Source of the DNA: Eopsaltria australis
Taxonomy: Eukaryota; Chordata; Aves; Passeriformes; Petroicidae
Reading direction: 5' to 3'
Assembly (NCBI GenBank): GCA_034509425.1
Contig: JAVTVJ010001249.1
Coordinates: 434,001-498,000, forward strand
DNA: 64,000 nucleotides
Under the pieces are notes generated by a model. It was not told the origin of the DNA and ran no database searches. It saw only the letters and a list, made by a program, of their open reading frames with translations. The position numbers and the translations under genes are program-made. This document shows positions 42,380 to 52,495 of the stretch, piece by piece; position 1 is the stretch's first letter, and each line of letters starts with the position of its first letter.

Positions 42380-42725
42380 CAAATTCCACAAGATGTTTGA
42401 ATCCAAGCACTATTCCTGAGACTGGAACAGTTAATAAAGGCATTCTTAAACAAAAATCCCTTGAGCAACAGTAAGTCCAAAAGTAAAGTGTATCAAAGGC
42501 ACTCAGATGACCTCTTTGCAGTGGTAAACCACATTTGGTGACAGCATAGTTCTTAGTAACTTCAGGAAGACATAGTATCTGAGGAGGCGTAGCTTTCCAT
42601 TGCTGCAGTGCAAATATATCCCCATGAGTTCGCAGTTTATCCCAAGGCTAAAGTGCTGAAATTTTCTTTTGAAGTCCCCAAAAACAGATAGAAGTGCAAA
42701 TTATGGCATGTAAGATGAAGAATTT

Positions 42726-42808
42726 TCACAGACCCACAATCCCACTGTCTCTTGAAGCTGTGACAGTTGACAAGTATAAAGCCTCAATCTGAGTGTTAAA
42801 ATCATCAC
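42726..42808 (-). CDS. PDCD1LG2: PDCD1LG2 terminal coding exon
   Basis: The acceptor TTTCTTTCTTTAAG is followed by 27 codons, SDDFNTQIEALYLSTV to SGIVGL, and TGA at 42728-42726. It enters in phase 1 and completes the serine codon begun in the previous exon. The acidic DDFNTQIEALY segment resembles the putative CD274 tail (DDSFEDRELKY), which supports this exon choice. Confidence 0.72.
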
Positions 42809-45800
42809 CTTAAAGAAAGAAAATGCAATAGTATTAGTTTAAAAATCTGTAGTTTTTTAAGAAAATAAAAAGCCTGATTTTAACAACTGAGTGGTAAAGA
42901 GTGAAAGCTCAGTTTTTTGGATCATGCTGAAATTAAGTGTCTCCTTAAACCTATCGTAATTTACAAGAATATCCTGCTGCAATCTTTTCCGAGGAAAGAA
43001 TTCTCTCTTTTATCTGTAGTCCTAATCCTGAATTTTGCATTACAACAAAGCTATCACTCACTTTCAGCCATATAAATGAAATAACAAAACTGAAATCTGT
43101 TTAGAGAGCATCTGTGGTAATGATTGTCAGTAAATCTGTGCATGTGATTAAAACTGTGCAGAACTGGGACTTCAGTGATGAGTTTAAATGTCCTGTGTAT
43201 TCAGTTCTGATGCAGTTGGAGCTGTAACATTACAGCTGAAACTGGTAACATTAACAATCCTTGTTCCTGTAACCAGGACTGTATGGGTCATTTCCAAGGC
43301 ACTGTGGTAAAGCATCTGTGGCTTTTATGCTTCAGCTACCTACTCATCATGGAAAAAAGGTTCTTTCCAGGCTTTCTTAAAAATATACAATGCTGAGAAA
43401 TATAAATGCTTGTCATCTGACTTACTGCATGTTGCAAGTAAGACAAAGTTTTTTTGTTGTTAAAATGAAGAAGTAAAACTGCAAAGAGCAGCCTCATCTC
43501 CTTTAATTTCTTCGTTTCACTAAGTGCTCAGAGGAGGCTACAAAGGGGAAAAATTCTACAAAAGTAATATAAAAAGCCAGGCTAAGCCAAGCTATGCTTG
43601 AACAATATGCACTGGAATTATGTTCAGGCACGCATCAACACTGTCCTCCAGAATGCTGCTTGCCTTGAGCTTGTGTTCATTAGTGCATGGCAGGATGCCA
43701 CTAAAGTTTCACACTGTCACATGAAAAATAAGAATGAGACCTTGACTACAGCAAGATTTCTGGAAGGTGAAAGTGTGTTTCTGAAAGTGTTATTTTAACT
43801 GTAATATCTACTGATTTCAGTGGATCAGTTACACTTAAGATGCAAACATGACAACCTGAGATGATTTGGAAATCGGTGGATTCATGCCCTTTTCATCCAA
43901 TCTCAAGCTTTCACCTGCAAAATTTATTTTTTAAGCTGGTGACTTCTTAGTGTATTTTTTTAGCAGTGAGAAACATGGGTGGATTCTCAAGTAAATCCTG
44001 TCCTTGGAAAAGCCCTGAGTTGTCTCTGTGTTCACTTGGTTAGCTGCATCACACTATTACTCTATCTGTGCTCCTTGGCAGCCTCAGGTCTGACCTCAAT
44101 ACACTGTGTAAGGGTCTGCTTGGACACCAAGGAAAGATGGCTTTAAGGTACCAAATACCTCTGTACCTAACACTGGCCACAGCCTCTCTCCTCACAATAC
44201 ATTAACCTGTCAAACTTTTATCATCTATAAGTAACAAAACTAATTTATGTAAGTAGGTGTATTAAGACCTTTCTTGTCATATTGATTTACAGCTTTCTAT
44301 GGTGGTATCTTTTTTTTTCAGTTCAATTTTAGTACAGAACATTTAGATGCATCCTGCCAGTTTTTAGGTATTATCTTCCCTCTGAAATGTAAAAATTCCT
44401 GGATATCTAGGCAAGTCAGATGCTCATAAGATGAGAAGTAGCCTAGGAGATGATATAGTATTCCAGATAAATGAGGTATCATTTTATTTGTTGCTAAAAC
44501 CTGTAGCCTGATCCAAAAGTATAACAGACTATTGCCATGAAAATCTTGATGCTTTCCAAAACAACCAGCTTTCTGTGAGTATCCTTCTCAGCCAAGACTA
44601 CTAGAACTCCAGGTAGTATAGAGAGGTGTGTGCTGAACTATGTGTGCAAGCTATTGGTACCTCAGTGGAAGGGAACCTATATTTATAAAATTTTACATTG
44701 CCCAAGAGAAAGTCAAAACTTTAGAAACTGTGTTCTTAAAAAACTCATAAAAATAATTTTAACTCAAAACTATCCTTTATTTTGATGTAACATTATTTAG
44801 GCTGCAATCTACATATTTTTTAAGATTCTAGTTGTAAGAAAGAAAAATCTATAAATGTAAATTGTAAAAAGTGTCTATGACTTACTGTTTCTATCTTTCA
44901 CATTAGGGTCCAGTTTTCTTTTCCTGTCTGTTAAGGTAAATATATACAAATTTAGCTTAAACATTTCTAGATTTGAAAGAAACAATACAATTCAACAGAT
45001 CTTTAAACTAAATTGAGGTGTAAGTACAGTTAAATTCATTATTAAATCATACCATATAAATAAACTTTTCTACGTTTCTATTCTTTTACAAAACTTGAAT
45101 CAAATTCTGAAGTCATAATGTTAAGACTCTCCTTTCATGACTACAACTACATTTCTCTGGTTTACTGGAGTCTGTTTATGCGCAAGAAAATACTAGAATA
45201 ATAGTCTGTTTGCTTTATTACTTTTGCACTACTGCACATGCAAACAGGGAAAGAAACACTGAGATAGTCCTGTATCACACACCTTTTAGGTTATAGAGCC
45301 ATAATGGAGTTGAAAAATAAAAATTCTGTGCAGTATGCTGTAGCTACAATGTCTTTGTAGCAATGAAGAAAATACCGTTCAAACTATGCTTTTACAGTCC
45401 TCCTTACCTGAGCCTAAGTTTGTCCTCTGTACAGAATACTAACTGGTCAGTTTTAAAAACGTGTCTTTCCATACACCTTGTCTCATATAGGTAACACAGT
45501 AAGGAAAATAAAACCCAACTCAAATTATCCAAGATCTCATTTTCTACGCTCTTGCCATCTAGAAGTAAAATGTAACCAAAGTCATACAAGTGTGCCTGGA
45601 GTTACTAATATTTCCTAAAGGTGGTTCACAGGAAAAAATAATGAAAAGTTTCACTGTCTGAAGAAAAATGTACCTTTTTTGGGTTGCTCATTCTTGAATG
45701 ATTTTCTCTTCTGAAATATTATTAGTGCAGAGAGAAGGGCAGCTACAGTCACACATGGGATGATTAAAGAGATCAAGATTTTTTGTCCACTGTACTGTGT

Positions 45801-48800
45801 ACTCATTAAAGCTGTCAAATACATGAAAAGAAAGTAAATTTATAACTTACAAAGCAGGCATTGTTTATCAAGTTAGCAGTTATGTTTCTCCAAAGTCTTG
45901 CTCTGACTGAACAAAGGATTTTTAAAATTGATCAACATAGTGATATGCACTCATTTTATGAATAATTTGTTCTGAAATATTACTGTGAAAAGTCTTACAA
46001 AAATTCAGTCAAATCTCTTGTGTGTCTGGCATTTGAATCTGGCACCATCCTAATGGCATCTGCCTTTGAAATATTTACATATATTGATGAGACCCCCTCT
46101 CAGTCTTCTCCAGACTAAATAGGCCCAGCTCCCAGTGTTTTCCCATAAGAGAGAGGCTCCAGACGCCTCATCATCCTTGTGGCTGTCGCTGAAGCCTCTC
46201 CAGTACCTCCTCCTCTCTCATGTCCTGAGGAGCCCAGAACTGGCACAGCACTCCAGTGCCTCATAACTGCTGAGTAAAAGTGGCAGGATCATCTCCCTCA
46301 ACCTGTTGGCAATGCTCTTCCTAATGCACCCCAGGACACCATTGGCCTTCTTGGCTGGCTCATGGAGAGCTTTTTGTCTGCCAGGTCTCCCAGGTCCTTC
46401 TCTGCAAAGCCACTTCCCACCAGGTCAGCTCCCAGCCTGTGCAGGCATTTGATGCAATTCCTCCCCAGGTACAGGACTTTACACTCAGTTGGACCTCATC
46501 AGGTTTTTCTCTGCCCAACCTCCCAGCTAATCAAAGTCCCATGGAATGTCAGCAGAGCCTTCGGGTGGATCAGCCACTCCTCCTGGTTTAGTGTCACCAG
46601 CAAACCTGTGGAGGGTGCATTTGATTCCTTTGTCCAGGTTGTTGATAAACAAATTGAATGAGCCTGGACCCCGTATTGATCCTTGGGGAATGCCACTGAG
46701 AGCAGGCCTCCACCTGGATTCTATTCCTCTGATCATGATCACCTGGGCTCTGTCATTCAACCAGTTCTTGATCCTGTTCATCTAACCCACATTTCCTGAG
46801 CTTACCTAAGAGGATGTTGTGTGTCAAAAGCCTTGCTGAAGTCAAGATAGACAACTAGATAGAACAATTAAGTAGGAGACTGTCAGAAAAGACACCCATG
46901 CAGCTGAAAAAATTCCCCCTGTAGTGGCAGGAAAATAATGAAAGCTACCCTAAAATTAAAATAAATAGAAAAATACAGACTGGTTTGTTGGAGTGGAAGC
47001 TAGCTGAGATTTCAGAGACGTGGCTAATACTGACTTGTTCAGTTTCCCAAGAAGCAATATTACACCGATTTCTAGAACTGAACTCCAGTGATGGACCATA
47101 CCATGTATGTGTTGGGGTTCACTATGAGGTGGTAAAGAGATAGGCCTTGAGGGCTGTAGAGAGAGCTTCTTTCCTGGGCCCAGAGGTGACCCTGAGAATA
47201 CATTCAAGTCACCAGGGATGGGATGGGAGAGAATTGTGAATTTGTGGACAGTGTTGGACCTATTGGAAGTGACAATTATAGTTTGTGACCTTATAGGGTA
47301 TTGTTTACCTGTTACCATAATAGATAAAATCTGTGCTATACCCTAGCTGATTGGGGAACATTGTGGTGAATATCTTTCCTGTTGATGTGATGATATATCC
47401 TGTTTGTGTGCTGGTATTTAAGAAATTTTCACTGCACAATAAATGTCTTTGCACTCCTCCATCTTGTGCGAAGTCCATGCCCCTGCGTAATTACTGTGTG
47501 TATGAACACTGTCATGTACAAGTTCAAGGTCACACAAACCTGAAGTAGAAATGTGAGCTGAAGTTTCTCCATCCAGTTCTTTATTCCAGAAGACACAGGT
47601 GTAGTTCTCACTCGTATTTGGTTTGAATGTCAGGATGCTGGTGACATTGTAGAGGCCATCTGCAGTGTGTGTATAGGTGGTATTTGCAGGTCCACTGAGA
47701 TTGAAGTTCTCATTTCGCCAGAAAACCTCTGCCAGAGGAAAGCCTTCTGACTGGCACATAAAAACAAACTTGTCTTCACCTGGTATTCTCATTACTTGAG
47801 TGTTTATTCTCTTGTAAGGTGCTGCATAAGAAGTTGTTGAGTGAAATTGTTGTATGCAACAATAGTCATTTTCCCACTTAACTTTCCCTACTTCCCTTTA
47901 ATGCCATGTATTGTCTCTGGCTATACCTGTGGGACACTTATTGAAAAAGATTAAGGATGTTTTGTAGAACAATGCAAAATTGATTATTCAATCCTTACCT
48001 ACAGCAAAAGAACACACTCTGGTACCTCATACAGGGCAGCAGTTGACACTGACTTTATAATTTATTATGACAGAGGAGACAAGTGAAGCCTTACGGGACT
48101 CTTATTCTCAGTTTTAGAACATGCCACTTCAAGAAAGGCTGATTTTCATGTTTGTTTTACCATAGCTTATAAAAAGTGTAATATTTTCATCATAGTGGAA
48201 CAAAATCAGTTTTTCAGAGGAACCCATGTGGGTCTTAAGAATGTCTGTATTTCTGCATTTGATAAAGATTGTTATTTAAATATCTGGGTGGGAAACTAAT
48301 GTGGCCTTGTATCATACAAACATGCAATTAGTGGGAAACACCAGAAATCTTTCGAATGTCTGGTCTGTCATGCTGTCCAGTAACATACACCTTTATTACT
48401 AATGCCCATTTGGCCTCAATGAACACAGAAAATCACGTATCCTTGCTCTAGGAGCTGCAGTCACTTGTCACCTGCTACTGCAGGGTTCACAAGTATATCA
48501 AAGATACAGGAGAAGAGGGAGGTGGCGGCACTGCAGAAGAGGTCATAGAAAGAAGGGGAAAGGAAGAAGGATGGAAAGAGAATAGATGCTGTCCCTCTCT
48601 GGCACCGGGTGCTCGTGGAGGAGCTCAGCTGTTGAACCAAAGGCTAGCCACCACTAAGACAACTGCTTTGGTTCAGCTGGGGGCTGAGCACAAAGTCTTG
48701 GTGACAGAACTAGCAGCAAATTCCTTCAGATTAAGGAATGTCTGCAAGCTTGTAGGAGTTTAGTAGAGACGTCTCAATGAGTATACACTTACATTTAATT

Positions 48801-50546
48801 TACCCACTCACCTTTTACTTTCAAAGCAATGTATTTGTAGTCCACGCCCTGGTAGTCAATGAGACAAAGGTATGATCCTGCATCTGTGATCTTCACATTG
48901 GTGATCTGCAGGATGGCTCGTCCCAGCTTGAGTTCACTGAGCAGAAGTGATGCTCTTCCTGTGTAATCAGGCTGCTGGGATGGATGGAGTGCCTTCCCAT
49001 TGCGGAATGTGTACACCTCTTTTGATTGCAACCCGCCCTGCCTTTTCTGCTCCCAAACAACAGTCAGGAGTCCTAGATCTACTGAGCCATTCACAGGGAA
49101 TCTGCATTCCATGGTCACGTTGTTCCCATATTCTGCAGTGTAGAGCTGTTGAGGAACTTCAACTGTAAACAAGGCTATGTGAGGAAAAGAGAATTGTTTC
49201 ATTTGTTTCATCAAAATATGTTCTGATTTTCTTTAAATTTGGGCAAAATTGTGTCAGATAGTATACAGATAGTATACTGTATACAGATAGTTTAGCTTGA
49301 CTAAACACTTTAAGCCTTTTTTGTTCATATTCATGCTAGTATTTTTACCATATAGTAATTATAGCAAATCATCTATATTCTGTATTGATTACAGAATCTA
49401 AAAAATGAAGGCAAAATAACCAAGCTGTGGGTTTTTTTCACATTTTATGAGTAACTTAAGGCTAGGCCAATGGTTACACAGGGACCATTTTTATCAAACT
49501 ATGATATGGTCTCTTACATGTCCTAAGGTTGTAGTAAAAGCAACAATTAATTGTGGAAATTATAAATCTAATTTCAGTACCCTTTGCAAGAAGAAGTACC
49601 AGTGTAGTTCCTGTGAAACAGAGTTGCACCCTGTTGCACTCATGTATAGCTCAGAATTGCTATGTAGCGATTACAATCTCAACAAACCTGGAACCATGTG
49701 ACTATAATTTGATCCCATGCTTTTTCTCAGATACATGCCAGTATTACAGAAAATATATCAAAAATAATCTTAGCCATTCACCCAATCTGAAATTAATATT
49801 GTTATGAATAATTTGCCATTTGAAAGTGTACTTGATATGGCAGAGCTATTTTTAATACATCATTCAATGTACCTTGTTACTACTTTTCATATTGGATATA
49901 CCATATATTGGTAGTCAATACAGGAGCACTTGGAGGTGTTGGTAGTGACATTCCGAAGAGAAGTCCATGCAACTGTTCATGCATTCTTTCTATTGTATGT
50001 GTCTCTGAAATACTTACAGGGAAACCTTAGCATTGCTAGATTCCCCTTAGTAATGTTTGTTTATTCACTCTAATGCAGCTGTAAGGAGGGAAAAAATTAA
50101 GTGAAAAAGTGCCAGGCTCCCTCTGGGTTTTAGCCAAGCTGCTTCTGCTACAGGGGAACACAAGTGATTTTACTTCACTCCGTCTCTCACTGAGGTTGTT
50201 ATGCTTCCCAGAGGGTGTTGGTTGCTTTGGTCATGCTCCTTCTCCCAGCCATGCCCACTGATGCTGGACACCTTGGCTGCCAATACACAATACGTTAAAG
50301 AAGCCTGACTGTGGAAAGTCACAGACACCTGTTCCTGTGCTCAGTCAGTGCCAGTGCCTTCTATAAGATGGAAAGCAGAGGCTCTAGACAATACTGACCA
50401 TTCATGCAAGTATTGCTGGAGGTGCTGAAGCCCACATACCAAGAGCTGCATTGGTTCTGCTAGTGGAACTGAAAGGCGGTTTGTCTCTTACCTGAAACCA
50501 TGGACAGCTGTGTTTCCAGCAACAGTATTGTCAGGATCTGGAACAT
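42726..50546 (-). CDS. PDCD1LG2: PDCD1LG2 (PD-L2), complete coding set of six exons
   Basis: PD-L2 is a type I membrane B7-family ligand of PD-1 that restrains T cells. Six minus-strand exons join in one frame of 320 codons plus stop: 50546-50492, 49174-48812, 47821-47540, 45811-45674, 44927-44886 and 42808-42726. Every intron is phase 1 with GT-AG ends. Predicted order: signal peptide 1-18; IgV 19-139 (Cys42, Trp59, Cys122); IgC 140-233 (Cys162, Cys215); TM about 245-266; tail 267-320. Family signatures are ALFTVEVP at the mature start, DYKYIALKVK ending V, GFPLAEVFW and YTCVFWN in C. The signal region (LLLETQL) and C domain favour PD-L2 over PD-L1, as does position next to RIC1. Several N-glycosylation sequons occur. 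The last two exons rest on splice and frame logic only, and the 5' non-coding exon was not located. Confidence 0.92.
42809..45673 (-). other. PDCD1LG2: PDCD1LG2 introns between the TM and tail exons
   Basis: Two introns (42809-44885 and 44928-45673), interrupted only by the 42-bp tail exon. They are AT-rich, with no recognised repeats and no other coding sequence. Confidence 0.7.
44886..44927 (-). CDS. PDCD1LG2: PDCD1LG2 cytoplasmic exon A
   Basis: A 42-bp, phase 1-1 micro-exon coding DRKRKLDPNVKDRN (residues 280-293). The acceptor is TACCTTAACAG and the donor a consensus GTAAGT (44885-44880). Support comes from splice signals and from keeping the frame open to the next exon. No similarity to mammalian PD-L2 tails is claimed. 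Confidence 0.75.
45674..45811 (-). CDS. PDCD1LG2: PDCD1LG2 transmembrane exon
   Basis: A 138-bp, phase 1-1 exon coding residues 234-279. A short stalk (ALMSTQYSGQ) leads into the membrane span ILISLIIPCVTVAALLSALI, continued by IF, then a basic stop-transfer QKRKSFKNEQPKK. The acceptor is TTTGACAG and the donor GTACAT. Frame and phase join exactly to the IgC exon. Confidence 0.94.
46085..46870 (-). mobile_element. CR1 LINE fragment with reverse-transcriptase coding relic
   Basis: About 790 bp on the minus strand contains a decayed CR1 ORF2 segment. A conceptual piece reads GIPQGSIRGPGSFNLFINNL and then a mutated catalytic box FAGD in place of FADD. The plus strand reads the familiar avian CR1 antisense text, such as CTTCTCCAGACTAAATAGGC and TTGCTGAAGTCAAGATAGAC. 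It lies in the same orientation as PDCD1LG2, inside the IgC-TM intron. It is defective: 5'-truncated, frameshifted and with the active-site residue changed. Confidence 0.92.
47108..47510 (+). mobile_element. Probable solo LTR of an endogenous retrovirus
   Basis: About 400 bp has LTR architecture on the plus strand: a TG start (TGTGTTGGGGTTCACTATG), a TATA-like GTATTTAAG (about 47414-47422), AATAAA at 47438-47443 and a short C/T-rich segment after it. No internal retroviral genes flank it. The boundaries are approximate, since I could not prove target-site duplications, and the family is not assigned. It lies antisense to PDCD1LG2. Confidence 0.55.
47540..47821 (-). CDS. PDCD1LG2: PDCD1LG2 IgC exon
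   Basis: A 282-bp, phase 1-1 exon coding residues 140-233, starting APYKRINTQV and ending GETSAHISTS. C-set features are Cys162 in FVFMCQSEGFPLAEVFW and Cys215 in YTCVFWN. Sequons NLS, NTT, NVT, NTS and NYT suggest heavy glycosylation. GFPLAEV, GLYNVTSIL and CVFWN are closest to PD-L2. The donor GTTTGT (47539-47534) is weaker than the others in the gene, and a probable LTR ends a few tens of bases beyond it. Confidence 0.96.
47822..48811 (-). other. PDCD1LG2: PDCD1LG2 intron between IgV and IgC exons
   Basis: A 990-bp intron. The part at about 48480-48770 is richer in G and purines (GGAGAAGAGGGAGGTGG-type), but no family is recognised. No other genes were seen. Confidence 0.8.
48812..49174 (-). 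CDS. PDCD1LG2: PDCD1LG2 IgV exon
   Basis: A 363-bp, phase 1-1 exon coding residues 19-139, from ALFTVEVPQQLYTAEYG to YKYIALKVK. The acceptor is CTCACATAG and the donor GTGAGT. It has the V-set hallmarks: Cys42, Trp59 in TVVWEQ, and the DAGSYLC motif with Cys122. Sequons are NVT and NGS near the N-terminus. The segment between Trp59 and GRASLLL is long (about 32 residues), like PD-L1 and unlike mammalian PD-L2, which is shortened there. Confidence 0.96.
49175..50491 (-). other. PDCD1LG2: PDCD1LG2 intron between signal and IgV exons
   Basis: A 1.3-kb AT-rich intron. Near its 3' end it contains a short direct/inverted repeat built on GATAGTATAC (49256-49290). No coding sequence was found. Confidence 0.8.
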
Positions 50547-50560
50547 TTTCTCAGGTAGAT
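50492..50560 (-). CDS. PDCD1LG2: PDCD1LG2 exon with start codon and signal peptide
   Basis: The acceptor TTTATTTCAG precedes 14 untranslated bases, then ATG at 50546-50544. It encodes MFQILTILLLETQLSMVS plus one base, with donor GTAAGA. A hydrophobic core (ILTILLL) and small residues near the exon end form a cleavable signal peptide. Human PD-L2 has a similar LSLELQL segment at this place. Because an acceptor lies upstream, at least one 5' non-coding exon must exist to the right. Confidence 0.93.
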
Positions 50561-51160
50561 CTGAAATAAAAGTAGGATTGCATTAGAACTTGCAACAAAT
50601 GCATTCTGCTGAAGCAGATCAGAGCCCTGCTACCCTTTAAAATCCATCACAGCTCATAAACAGCAAAAACAGAAACAAATACTGGGCTACCAGCAGAAAC
50701 AAGGAAAATCCTTATTAGAGCAGCTCATGCACACACAAAAAGTATGAACCAATGGCAATGAAACTGTAGCAGTAGAGGGATATAAAACATTTCCACAACT
50801 TCACTCGTGACATTTTCAGGATCTGTAGCTTGCAGGCAGTTTTAAATAGTCTGACAGGGAAAAGCTTTTACATTTTTTTGCTACCCACAAATAATCAGTT
50901 GCAATCGACTTCTCCCATGCAGGAGAGATTAATGAACAAACACAAGCAGATTTTTTTAAGTATCTGCACTTACACCTGATCTAGTTTACAAGATTTTTGT
51001 TTCAACTCTGCTTTACATGAGGTATTTTGCAGGTTCTTATTGCTTTGAACCTAAAGACCAAGAAATACCTGGAACACATTGTGAGACAGTGGAAATCTCA
51101 GGATGGGTAAATTGAAGGTTGCTTCAGAAAGGATTAGAATGAAGACTTACTGCTGCTATT

Positions 51161-51170
51161 CTTTCACTTT
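51161..51170 (-). promoter_or_regulatory. IRF-type motif AAAGTGAAAG upstream of PDCD1LG2
   Basis: The minus strand carries a perfect AAAGTGAAAG IRF core about 600 bp upstream of the signal-peptide exon. PD-1 ligands are known to be interferon-inducible through IRF1, so the location is suggestive. The true promoter and first exon were not located, so the functional assignment is inference. Confidence 0.3.
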
Positions 51171-52394
51171 ACATGTGGCAATGTCTGACGCGTACAAATC
51201 ACCTTGTATTACTGATAGTGAACCAACAGCCCTGGAAAAGTGCAAAAGGAGAAAGTACAGTTTTAGAGTGTGTATATTTGTATCCCAGTAGCAAGCAAAC
51301 TATCATATATTTTTTAATACTATTTTGTACAGATCATCATAACTAATGAGAAAAAACCCAAACAAACAACAACGAAACACCAGGGGCAAAATTTATAACA
51401 AAACTAATGAGATAGTAGAAAAGAAGGAAGAATTACTTTGAAGGAAGCTTGCTAACATGCAAGTATAATCTGAAAAAAAAATAGTGAATAAGATCCAGAA
51501 ATAAGCTACAAGGAAGTAAAGAAGAGAAGGAGCAATTTTAGACTTCCCCAGAGCTAGACTTACTGGAGGAGGGGTTTAATTTTACTTCCCTATTCTTTTG
51601 TGGGCTCAGCTTGAAACATTCTGGTTCCAATTTTCTCAGGTGCTGTATTTCTCTCTTTACTTTTACCCTTGAGCTTTTTGTATTTTGGAAGGTGGCTTTA
51701 GCAAATTAGCAGCCAAAATTATGGAAATTTAGACCTTAATCATATGATGTCACAAATAAAGGTTTATATGCAAACTACTGTAAGCAGACTTTTTAACGTG
51801 TAAATGAAAACTAGTTACCTTTAACAGAGGACTGACTGAGTCCATCACTACTTAATGTGTGATGACTCATAATTACTATGGCTGTGTGAGAAAGGAGCTA
51901 ATAAATATTATCAATATCTCTATTTTCCAGATGCAGAAGTAAAGACTGTTACTATTTACCATACTCAGTCTCCACTAGGCTCACTTCTCCACACAGCTTA
52001 CCTAGAAGCAGATGGACATAATGGGAAGAACTGAATCAAGAATGGAACAACATTTCCCATCATTGTTTAGGTCCCTGGATTAACCTTATGTGAGACATTC
52101 TAGGGATTCTTCTCTCTTTTTATAGTTCAGAGTGCACTGAGAATGCAGAGCATGTTTATTTTAATATGTAGGGGATAGGATTTTTTAAAACACACATATT
52201 ACTGGGAGTAAAAATAAGAAGATACATAGTCAAAGCCCCAGCAGATAATCATAATCATTAAATATCAAGTAAATCTTGCCTGACCAGAGGGATTCATTTT
52301 AGAAAAGCATTACACATAATATAAATACGCAAAAGAACCCAAATATGAGAATATTTTAACTTGTGATACTGAAAGCAGTAATAGAATGCTTATG

Positions 52395-52495
52395 GGAATC
52401 AGGAAGGATCTGTATTAGAAAGATCAAAGATCTATTAGCATAGATGTGTATTAGAAGGATCAAGGATTTGTCTGCAAGAATCTGTATTAGAAGAC
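52395..52495. repeat. Imperfect tandem repeat
   Basis: Three to four diverged copies of a unit like ATCTGTATTAGAAGGATCAA occur in succession. Variants such as TCTGTATTAGAAAGATCAAA and GTGTATTAGAAGGATCAAGG follow one another. Confidence 0.6.

Noticed and set aside
46362..46785. Plus-strand ORFs of 79-99 codons
   Set aside because: They are antisense shadows of the CR1 reverse-transcriptase relic, whose coding sense is minus.
47418..47539. Extension of the IgC reading frame past residue ...AHISTS
   Set aside because: The frame runs through the intron and into the LTR edge. Phase and homology place the splice donor at 47539-47534.
48947..49168. 73-codon plus-strand ORF
   Set aside because: It is an antisense shadow of the PDCD1LG2 IgV exon.
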